This document shows, piece by piece, positions 1 to 8,942 of a stretch of 64,000 nucleotides of DNA. Under the pieces are notes generated by a model. That model saw only the letters and a program-made list of their open reading frames with translations. It had not been told where the DNA came from and ran no database searches. Origin of the DNA: Liquidambar formosana (taxonomy: Eukaryota > Streptophyta > Magnoliopsida > Saxifragales > Altingiaceae); assembly GCA_039720395.1 (NCBI GenBank), contig CM077832.1, positions 25,958,763 to 26,022,762 of the forward strand, in the 5' to 3' direction. The position numbers and the translations under genes are program-made. The stretch's first letter is position 1. Each line of letters begins with the position of its first letter.

Positions 1-1119
1 GAAATAATTGACAGCTTCCTGACTAATATCCTTATGACAATCAAGGATATTATTTGAGTTATCATACAATTTGGATATCGAATTTGAAGAGTTTCTCATT
101 TTAACAGCTCTATGAAAGTAGGCTGTATTTTGATCTCCCAGCTTTAACCATTGTATGCGAGCCTTTTGCTTAAAATAAGCTTCCTCAGCCTTGGCCATAT
201 TGATGTACTTGTGGTAGCAAGCATTCTCCTCAGCAGTAGAAAGCTGCAGATTATTAAGGGTGTTCATTTGGGCTTTGTGGAGATCTTCTTTGGCTTTCAA
301 GACTCTATCACTAATACCTCCAAAGACTGATTTGTTGAAGAGCTTCAGAGCCTGCTTAGTTGCTTTTAGTTTGGAGTAAAGTACAAACATAGGAGTGCCT
401 TTCACCTCCATCTGCCAGCTATTCTGAATAACTTCAAGAAAATTAGGATGGTCAGCCCAAAAATTGAAAAACTTAAAAGGCTTACGAATCTTAGACTTAG
501 CATCAGAAAAGGATATGAGCATAGGACTGTGATCTGAAATATCTGGGGCCAAGAACTTAGTAACACTGTTAGGAAAAGAATCAAGCCATGCCTCATTAAC
601 CAGAACTCTGTCTAGCTTGCAAGCTATAAGCGCCTCTCCCTCTCTTTTGTTTGTCCAAGTGAACAAAGGACCAACAAATTTCATATCCACCAAATCCGCT
701 TCCAACAAACTATCATGAAATTCAAACATGCCTGGAGATGTGACACCACTGCCACCATATTTTTCAGAAGTGAAACGAACTGAGTTAAAATCACCCAGTA
801 AAATCCACGGGGAGGAAGACAAACTGATAGTTTTATCTATGATTTGCTTCCACAACAAGGACCTATCATCAGACGAATTAGAAGCATAGATAAAAGCACA
901 GAAAAACTCCAATTGCTTATCTAAAGCTTTCACAAGACAAAAAATTGCTTGGTCAGAAGAGCAAATAGTCTGGATATCAATCACCTTAGGATCCCAACAC
1001 ACCCATATTCGGCCTAAGGTAGAAGCATGATAATTATGAATGACACTCCACTGAGGAGCTACTTTACTTAACACTTGCTTGAAATTAACATATCTAACTC
1101 TGGTTTCAACAATACCCAT
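1..1119 (-). pseudogene. LINE ORF2, endonuclease end, both ends cut
   Basis: This is the amino-terminal part of an L1-type ORF2, read on the minus strand and open from 1119 to the window edge. The apurinic-type endonuclease motifs are visible: GIVETRV at the start, NYHASTLGRIWVCWDP, WILLGDFNSV, FTWTNKREGE, KLDRVLVN and ISDHSPM. It then runs into the linker before the reverse transcriptase (KARIQWLKLGDQNTAYFHRAVK). The first 25-30 residues found in related copies (WNIRGLND region) are missing: the reading enters at GIVETRV, and satellite begins by about 1127. It is therefore a 5'-truncated insertion whose 3' end and poly(A) lie outside the window. No frameshift or stop was seen in the visible part. 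The ATG at 1119 is probably fortuitous. Confidence 0.85.
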
Positions 1120-1962
1120 AACACAAGTAGACTATAGACTCGTGGCAGCCTATAACTCCACGACATTCCCTAGACTCAATTAGACTATAACTCCACGACA
1201 TTCCCTAGACTCAATTAGACTATAGACTCGTGGCAGCCTCCCAACACTTCCTAGACACCCATAGGAGCTCTATAAGCTCCAAAAAATCATAGGAGGCTTT
1301 CTAGAGTCCACGACTTGTGGAGGCTCAATAGCGTCGCCTTACATTCGTAGAAGCATCACAATGCTTCCTAAACACTAGTAGGAGTTGCATATGCTCCAAA
1401 AAAAAAATCACAGGAGACACCTAAGAGCTCACGACGCTTTCTAAACTTAGTCAGAATCTCGATTGACTCGTGGGAGCCCCACGACTCTTCCTGGACACCC
1501 GCAAGAGCTCTGTACCCTTAAAAGAATCCTAGGAGGCGTTCAAGAGTCCACGATGCTCTATAAATTCATTTAGAGATGCCATTGACCCGTGGGAGCCTTG
1601 CAATGCTTCCAAGACACCCGTAGGACCTCTATACGCTCTATAAAATCCTAGAATGCTTTTTTGAGTCCCCGACGTTCCATAAACTCAATTAGAGCTGTCA
1701 TTGACTCGTGGGAGCTCGACATCGCTTCCTGGACACCCGTAGGAGCTCTATACGGTCCAAAACAAAAATCCTATGACGCTTTCAAGAGTCCATAACGCTC
1801 TCTAGACTCATTCAGAGTCACCATTGACCCTTGGGAGCCTCGTAATGCTTCCAAGACACCCGTAGGACCTCTATACGCTCTATAAAATCCTAGAAGGCTT
1901 TTTTGAGTTCACGACGTTCTATAAACTCAATTAGAGCCATCATTCACTCGTGGCAGCTCGAC
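1120..1962. repeat. Satellite array a (about 118-bp monomer)
   Basis: Tandem monomers of the main satellite, recognised by the recurring blocks GACTCGTGGGAG, CTTCCTAGACACCCGTAGGAGC, GCTCCAAAAAATCCTAGGAGG and GAGTCCACGACG. The array is interrupted on its right by a truncated LINE. The unit order matches that seen around 38800-39550 in the long array on the right. No gene was found in it; the short ORFs here are by-products of the repeat. Confidence 0.9.
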
Positions 1963-1976
1963 AATTCTTCCTGGAC

Positions 1977-2928
1977 TTGCTCAGAGGTAGAAGCTTTTGG
2001 GTTGTTAACTTGCCAGCTGAATGCACGTGGGTGTGGAGGAAAATTCTTAAATATAGAGATATTGTTAGGCCTTTTATGAAGCACTCCATAGGGAATGGTG
2101 AGGCCACTTTTCTTTGGTATGATAATTGGCACCCCTTGGGTCCTTTATTTCCTATTTTTGGGAGTAGGATTCTCTATGATTCAGCACTCCCTTCTAATTC
2201 CAAAGTTTTGCTCTGTTATTGATGGATCAACTTGGTGTTGGCCTACCACGGTTACCATTGACCTGATTGAGGTTCAAGCTTCTCTTGCACTTATGCTGCC
2301 CCTTGTACATAGACCGGATACTATCAAATGGCTACCATCCCTTTCGGGTTTGTTCACTATGGAATCTGCTTAGAATGCTATTAGAGGGGTTCAACCAGTT
2401 AAGGACTGGGTGCATATTGTTTGGTTCTCTAAGGCCATCCCTAGGCATAGCTTTATTCTGTGGCTTACTGTCCAAGATAGGTTGGCCACTCTTGACACGT
2501 TATTATCATGGGGTGTGATTTCTAATGCTACTTGTGTTCTGTGTAACCAGTGTATGGAGAGCCGTGACCACTTGTTCTTTAATTGTACCTTCTCTTCACA
2601 AGTTTGGATGGCAGTTTTGAAGCTTTGTTGTGTTAATAGGACTCCCAGGTTCTGGGCCAACGAATTTATTTGGGCGAAACATCATTTAAAAGGGAAGACT
2701 TTTTGTGCAATTATCAAAAAACTTGCCTGGGGTGCCACTATTTATAATATTTGGAGGGAGAGGAATGGCCGTATTCATGATAACTCATTCAGATCTGAGG
2801 GAAATGTGGTCAATTTAATTGTTAATGATGTTCGGTTTCGTGCTGCTAGTTTTGATCGAATCAAAGATAATGACCGACATCAAATTTTTTGTAACAATTG
2901 GGGTATTCCCCTTAATATTTTTTGTTAG
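1977..2928 (+). pseudogene. LINE ORF2 carboxy-terminal fragment
   Basis: It encodes the end of ORF2 downstream of the reverse transcriptase: GRSFWVVNLPAEC, IGNGEATFLWYDNWHPLGPLFP, then the zf-RVT-like region (HSFILWLTVQDRL, CVLCNQCMESRDHLFFNC) and the terminal block NDRHQIFCNNWGIPL. It is dead. The frame shifts near 2205-2212, where an extra base in the SKV-CSVIDG region moves the reading from one frame to another. A TAG at about 2371-2373 replaces the tryptophan codon of the AWNAI block seen in related copies. The last 172 codons (2410-2928) are open. Confidence 0.85.
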
Positions 2929-2936
2929 TTAGCTTG

Positions 2937-2951
2937 CCTCGGGCTGTGAGG
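2937..2951 (+). other. LINE 3'-UTR stem-loop
   Basis: CCTC-GGGCTGT-GAGG, just after the ORF2 stop. The outer G and T (2936, 2952) could add a wobble pair. The same position is occupied by this motif in several other LINE copies of the window. Confidence 0.6.
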
Positions 2952-3113
2952 TTGGTCTTGTTCCTTTAAACAAACTAATAAACCAATCTATGGCTTATTG
3001 GTTTGTTTTGTAGGAGTTTTTGCTTTCTTGGCTTGTGGCTTGTAATTAGCTCACTGTACATCTTTATTGGTTGAATATACATCTAACTTACCCAAAAAAA
3101 AAAAAAAAAAAAA

Positions 3114-6079
3114 AATTCTTTCTGGACACCCGAAGGAGCTCAATACTATCCAAAAAATCCTAAGAGGCTTTCTAGAGTCGTCTTCTCTTGCCTCAAATAA
3201 AGTCGCCACGGACTCGTGGGAGCCTCACAACGCTTCCTAGAAAGTGTTCCTTTAGAGACGCCACTGATCCGTGGGAGCCTTGCAATGCTTCCAAGACACC
3301 CGTAGGACCTCTATACGCTCTATAAAATCCTAGAAGGCTTTTTTGAGTCCACGATGTTCCATAAACTCAATTAGAGCTGTCATTGACTCGTAGGAGCTCG
3401 ACATCGCTTCCTAGACACCGTAGGAGCTCTAGATGGTCAAAAAAAAAAAAATAAAAAAAAATCCTATGACGCTTTTAAGAGACCATAACGCTCTCTAGAC
3501 TCATTCAGAGTCACCATTGACCCTTGGGAGCCTCGCAATGCTTCCAAGACACCCGTAGGACCTCTATATGCTCCATAAAATCCTAGAAGGCTTTTTTGAG
3601 TCCACGACGTTCTATAAACTCAATTAGAGTCGTCATTCACTCGTGGCAGCTCAACAATTCTTCCTGGACACCCGAAAGAGCTCAATACTATCCAAAAAAT
3701 CCTAAGAGGCTTTCTAGAGTCGACCTCTCTTGTCTCAAATAAAGTCGCCACGGACTTGTGCGAGCCTCACAACGCTTCCTAGAAACCCGTAACAGTTCTA
3801 TGTGCTCCAAAAAATCCTAGGAGGCTTTCTATAGTCCACGATGCTCTCCTGCCTCAATTAGAGTCGCTATAGACTTGCGGGAGCCTCTCAACACTTCCTA
3901 GCAGCTTTATACGCTCCAAAAAAGAAAAGGAGGTTTTTAGAGTCCACGACACTCGTTGGACTCACAACGCTTCCAAGACGCCAGTAGGAGCGATATATGC
4001 TCCAAAAAAACTCATAGGAGGCTCTTACGAGTTCATGGCGCTCTCCAAACTCAATTACAGTCGCCATTGACTCGTGGGAGCTCGACAACGCTTCCAGGAC
4101 ACCCCTAGGAGCTCTATACGCTCCAAAAAAATCCTAAGAGGCTGTCGAGAGTCCACTACGCTCTTTAAACTCATTCAGACTCGCCAGTGACTCGTGCGAG
4201 CCTCACAAAGCTTCCAAGACACTCGTTGGACTTTATACGCTCCAAAAAACTCCTAGAAGGCTTTTTTGAGTCCACGATGCTCTATAAACTCAATTTGAGC
4301 CCTCATTGACACCTGGGAGCTCCACAATGCTTCCTAGACACCCGTAAGAGCTCTATGAGGTCCAAAAAATCCTAAGACGCTTTTGAGAGTCTACTACGCT
4401 CTCTAGACTCATTCAGCGTCGCCATTCACTCTTGGCATCCTCACAACGCTTCCTAGACAGTCATAATGGGCTCAATACTATCCAGAAAACCCTATGAGGC
4501 TTTTTAGAGTCCACGACCCACTCTATGTCTACAAATAAAGTCTCCATGGACTCGTAGAAGCCTCACAACGCTTCCTAGAAACCTACGAGCTCTATGTGCT
4601 CCAAAAAATCGTAGGAGGCTTTCTAGAGTCCACGACACTCTCTAGAGTCAATTATAGTCGCTATAGACTCGTGGGAGCCACTCAACAGTTCCTAGACACA
4701 CCCATAGGAGCTCTATAAGCTCTAAAAAGTCATAGGAGGCTCAATCGCGTTGCTTTATATTCGTGGGAGCAACACAACGCTTCCAAAACACCAGTAGGAG
4801 TTGTATATGCTCCAAGAAAATCACAGGAGACTTCTGAGACTTCACGGCGCTCCCGAAACTCAATTAGAGTCACCCTTGACTTGCGGGGGCTCCAGAATGC
4901 TTCCTAGACACCCGTAGGAGCTCTATCCGCTCGAAAAAAAATCCTAGGAGCCTTTCGAGAGTCCACGACGCTGTCTAAAGTTATTTAGAGTCGCCATTGA
5001 CTTGTGGGAGCCTCACAACGCTTCCAAGACACCCGTAGGACCTCTATACGCTCTAAAGAATCCTACAAGGCTTACAAAGAGTCCACGACGCACTCTAGAC
5101 TAAATTAGGGTCGCCATAGACTCGTGGGAGCCCTGCAACGTTTCCTATACACACCCGGGAGCTCTATACGTTCCAAAAAATACTAGGAGGCTTTCTAGAG
5201 TCCATGACGGTCTCCGCTCAATTAAAGTCTCCATAGAGTCGTGGGAGCCCCACAACACTTCCTAGATACCTATAGGAGCTCTAATACACTCCAAAAAATA
5301 CAAGTAGGATTTTTAGAGTCCACGATGCTCTCCAGACACGATAGGGTCTCCATAGACTCGTGGGAGCGCCACAAAGCTTCTTAGACACAGGTAGGAGCTC
5401 TATACCCACCAAAAAAATCCTAGAACTCTTTTGAGAGTCCACATCTCTGTAAACTAATTTAGAGTCGCCATTGACTGGTGGGAGCTCCACAATGCTTTCT
5501 GGTCACCCATAGGAGCTCTATACGGTCCAAAATTTCCAAGGACGCCTTCGAGAGCCCACGACGCTTTCCAGGTCAATAGGGTCACTATGGACTCATGGGA
5601 CTCGCACAATGCTTCCTTGACACTCGTAGGAGCGCTATAAGCTCCAAAAGATCCTAGGATGCTTTTTGAGAGCCCATGACGCTCTCTTGACTCGACTAGC
5701 ATCATCATAGACTCGTAGGAGCCTCGCAACGCTTCCTAGACACCCGTAGCAATTCTATACGCTCCAAAAAATTGTAGGAGGCTTTCTAGAATTCACGACG
5801 TTCACTAGACTCTGAAGGGTAGCCGCAGATTCGTGGGAATCTCACAACGCTTCCTAGACACCAGTATGAGCTCTATACGCTCCAAAAAATCCGAGGTGAC
5901 TTTTGAGACTCCACGACGTTTTCTAGACCAAATTACAGTTGCCATTAACTCGTAGGATCTCCACAGCGATTCCTAGATCCCCGTACGAGCTCTATATGCT
6001 CCAAAATATCTTAGGAAGCTTTCGAGACTCCACAACGCTCTCAAGAGAATTAGAATCACCATTGACTCATGGGAGCCTC
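3114..6079. repeat. Satellite array b
   Basis: About 25 monomers in the same orientation as array a. At about 3237 the array shows a recombinant junction (cctagaaagtg joined to ttcctttagagacg) that recurs at about 36246. The array ends at the gcctc next to the long LTR. Short ORFs such as the one at 5281-5490 recur wherever the same monomers recur and are not genes. Confidence 0.9.
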
Positions 6080-6247
6080 TGTCACGACCCAAATTAATTA
6101 AGCCGTAATCAGTAATAATAAAACGAGTTTTATTTTAACCAACCTTTTGGTAAAACGTGGATGACACGTGTTAAAATCTCAACCATTTTAAAATTTTTTC
6201 CCTTTTTGGACATGACCCATCCGTAAATAGGACATACCATCATGAAA

Positions 6248-6271
6248 ACCTGTTATGAAATTCTCACTTAC

Positions 6272-6307
<36 letters not shown>

Positions 6308-6318
6308 TTATGAAATTC
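6248..6318 (+). mobile_element. Tiny LINE tail insertion with 16-bp TSD
   Basis: The 16-mer acctgttatgaaattc occurs at 6248-6263 and 6303-6318. Between them lies only tcacttacc followed by about 30 A (6264-6302). The tag tcacttacc is the extreme 3' end of LINE-1 (12791-12799). This is an extreme 5'-truncated LINE insertion within the LTR. Confidence 0.88.
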
Positions 6319-6709
6319 ATTTCATAAAAATTTCCTGTCATCCATGAAACTGGTATCATCCCATGCATCGCATTCCACGTATGCAAAACATTAAATAATT
6401 ACAATTACAACCCCGATTAAAATTTACATTTACATTGACCCAATAAAATGAATTAATACATATTCTCCCCATGAAATACATTAATAAATCCCAAGTAAGC
6501 GTGCCTCCGCATAAACTTCATATCCTGTAATACTGAAAAACATTTAAAATAATGGGAGTGAGTCCGATGACTCAGTAGATACAATTTAACATAGTAAACT
6601 AAAGCAATGATATAAATAAAACCAATTATATCATTTAAAACGAAATATACTAACCAGGTATATTACAAACCCCAAATAAGTTATAACCCATAACTTAAAA
6701 CAAATAATG

Positions 6710-6935
6710 TACTGAACTCAAGTACTTTGAGCCTTCGAAGATTAATGGGCGAATTATTGTGAAACCCCCCCCCCCTGAAGTGGCTTTGGCTGGGTGTGAA
6801 ATCTGGAAAAATTAGTTCACCATGTTTCTAGTGAGAGAAGCTCTCGTTCCAGATTGACTCTCCTTTGCTGAGTTCCCTCTCACCAGATTCTGCCATTTTC
6901 TTCTCCCTGCGTTATCTATCCTTTATTATTCCTTA
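6710..6935 (+). promoter_or_regulatory. LINE-1 5' UTR
   Basis: Leader of 226 bp between the duplication and the ORF1 ATG. LINEs of this type usually carry an internal promoter in the leader, but I cannot point to its elements. Visible features are the C11 tract at 6765-6775 and the box at 6833-6845, which also occurs in LINE-2, LINE-4 and LINE-5 close to their 5' ends. About 120 bp upstream of the box are longer here than in those copies. Confidence 0.5.
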
Positions 6936-8942
6936 ATGGCATCAACTACCTGTCAAACCTCTCCTTTACTTTCGGAACAGCCTTTGACTATTGATTCACG
7001 TGCTGATAGTGGTTCCTCTTTTCCGCTTTTTCCTTCTAGTCATGATCCGAAGGCCTCTTTACCCTTTTCTACTGTTGGGAAAGCACATCTCACTCTCCAA
7101 AAGTCAGATCTGGTCTTCTCTCAACTTGACACCTCCAGATCTAGTAGCTGTTCTATTCCCTCGTTGTTGAGTGGCTCCACTTCATCGTCACTCAGTGATG
7201 GATCCTCGCGCAACGGTTTCACCCTTTTGCAATCAGATCTGGCGTTTTCTCCCTCTTTGAACGCAGATCTGGTTCCTTCTCAGCGTGTGGTTGATTCCAG
7301 ATCTACAGTGTTGTCTCGTTCTGATGGTGTTCACCGAAGTATGGGTATTTCATACCCTTCAGGCCAAACTTCCTTGGATATTATGCAAGCTGCGATTTCC
7401 CGTCAAGATGAACTTTCAGTTCCACGTTCAGCAGCTCCACCACCGTCTACACATGCTCCAGTTATGCCTGAGCCTCTTCCCGTGGTTCGACCTCCTGGGA
7501 AAGCAACCTCCTCCTTTACTATGGATCACACCTCTGAGAACTCACGAGCTGCTTCTGTTCTACATGGTTCGGAGTTCCCGCCCCTTTCCTCACCTATCAG
7601 TGACCATAGATCCCATGAGACGCCTTTCAATCCGTCCACGGAAGTGCTTACTTCAGGATTCAACACACAAGGTCCTCCCAAAATCATCAATGATTGGAAG
7701 GCTCTCTTCTCATCCTCTAAAAGGGTAAGCTCTGATCTGAAATTTTTTGAACCTATCTTTGTCAATGGTAGGAAAGTGGTTAAGCCACCACCTGAGGTTG
7801 CTTTGAAAGGTCATTGTTTATGGCAAAACTGTCTTGTGGGCCAATTTATTGGCAAAAAACCAGCTTTTAGTTTTCTCAGATCTACGATAGAACGAGTATG
7901 GGGTAGGAAGGAGATGCCGCAGATATTAACTACTGATAGTGGCCTGTATCTATTTAAGTTCAGCAACTGTGAAGCTTTGGAATGGATTCTTGAATCTGGG
8001 CCTTGGTTTGTAGGGGGTAAACCTCTTATTCTTAGAAAATGGCAGCCTAAGATGGAAATGCTTAAACCTCAGTTAACCAAAATTCCCATCTGGGTTCGTC
8101 TCTACAATATCCCCACTGAATATTGGACTAATGAGGGGCTCAGCTATATTGCTAGCTTCATAGGTAATCCTCTTTACCTAGATGCTCTCACAGAGAATTT
8201 AACTCGTCTGTCCTTTGCAAGAATGTGCATTGAGGTTGACACAAATGCTGACTTCCCTTCAGCTTTCCCTCTTGTTATGCCTGACAATAGTGAGATCGAG
8301 ATTCGTGCTGAATATTCCTGGAAACCACAAATTTGTAACATTTGCAAAGTGTTTGGTCATGCTTCATCTCACTGTCAAGTTCCAGTCAAGCAAGTCTGGG
8401 TACCTAAGATTATTGAACAGGCTGTTGGTAGCTCTCAAGTCCATATTAGCTCCGCGGTTGATCAAGATGTGGATAGCCCAGTTGAACAAGATGTGGATAG
8501 CCCTATTGATCATGTTATATCCCAGATTACCATTCCAAATGGGCAAGCTTCTGCTGATTTGAACTCTAATGTCACAACTGGTATAGTGCAGAGCCAACCC
8601 AACTCTCTCCATCCTGAGCAACATAATCAGTTTGCGCTTCTTAACAATATGCCTGATGAGGTATTACCTGCTCTTGATCCTCCTGCTATTAGCGACCTAG
8701 CTGCTCCCAGCACTTCTTCCATCCCTGAGATTTCTCCTCTGTCTGGGTCTGAAAGTTCGCCTGAATATTTATTTAAGAATCGCAATATCAGGGTGGATGA
8801 ACTGGAGAAGAAAGGCAATAGCAAAAAGAAAAAGAAGAACAACAATAAGAATAATTCCCAGGCTAACTCCCCTGCTCCTTCACAGATCGTTCCCTCTTCC
8901 AAGGGGAATAATGTTCTTACCATTTCCAATCTTAATGATTAA
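6936..8942 (+). CDS. LINE-1 ORF1: DUF4283 / CCHC nucleic-acid-binding protein
   Basis: A 668-residue ORF1 protein, expected to bind the element's RNA and act as a chaperone in the ribonucleoprotein. The first ~230 residues are Ser/Pro-rich and low in complexity; within them is the short motif GISYPSGQTS (about residues 137-146) shared with other ORF1 proteins here. A DUF4283-like region follows: LKFFEPIFVNGRKVV, NCLVGQFIGKKPAFSFLRS, ESGPWFVGGKPLILRKW, PIWVRLYNIPTEYW. After it comes a zinc knuckle CNICKVFGHASSHC (CX2CX4HX4C). The tail is lysine/asparagine-rich (KKGNSKKKKKNNNKNN). The frame is fully open. The stop lies 8 nt inside ORF2 (ATGATTAA), which points to coupled translation of ORF2. 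Confidence 0.92.
   Translation: MASTTCQTSPLLSEQPLTIDSRADSGSSFPLFPSSHDPKASLPFSTVGKAHLTLQKSDLVFSQLDTSRSSSCSIPSLLSGSTSSSLSDGSSRNGFTLLQSDLAFSPSLNADLVPSQRVVDSRSTVLSRSDGVHRSMGISYPSGQTSLDIMQAAISRQDELSVPRSAAPPPSTHAPVMPEPLPVVRPPGKATSSFTMDHTSENSRAASVLHGSEFPPLSSPISDHRSHETPFNPSTEVLTSGFNTQGPPKIINDWKALFSSSKRVSSDLKFFEPIFVNGRKVVKPPPEVALKGHCLWQNCLVGQFIGKKPAFSFLRSTIERVWGRKEMPQILTTDSGLYLFKFSNCEALEWILESGPWFVGGKPLILRKWQPKMEMLKPQLTKIPIWVRLYNIPTEYWTNEGLSYIASFIGNPLYLDALTENLTRLSFARMCIEVDTNADFPSAFPLVMPDNSEIEIRAEYSWKPQICNICKVFGHASSHCQVPVKQVWVPKIIEQAVGSSQVHISSAVDQDVDSPVEQDVDSPIDHVISQITIPNGQASADLNSNVTTGIVQSQPNSLHPEQHNQFALLNNMPDEVLPALDPPAISDLAAPSTSSIPEISPLSGSESSPEYLFKNRNIRVDELEKKGNSKKKKKNNNKNNSQANSPAPSQIVPSSKGNNVLTISNLND

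Larger units (their letters stand above)
1977..3113 (+). mobile_element. 5'-truncated LINE with target-site duplication
   Basis: A 1.14-kb LINE 3' end inserted in the satellite. The 14-bp flanks aattcttcctggac (1963-1976) and aattctttctggac (3114-3127) differ at one base and are the target-site duplication. The satellite continues in phase on the right, as seen intact near 16180. The insert holds the end of ORF2, a 3' UTR with the CCTC-GGGCTGT-GAGG stem-loop (2937-2951), the terminal motif CTAACTTACCC and a poly(A) of about 20. Confidence 0.92.

Noticed and set aside
5281..5490. A nearly identical 69-codon ORF (MELPPVNGDSK...) at 5281, 23707, 37054, 41176 and 44241 that looks like a conserved gene family
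   Set aside because: Each copy lies on the same satellite monomers; similarity covers flanks and non-coding parts equally, so it is an effect of the HOR.
8797..8934. An upstream start for LINE-1 ORF2 at 8797
   Set aside because: The added residues are the out-of-frame reading of the lysine-rich ORF1 tail, and sister copies start at the ATG matching 8935.
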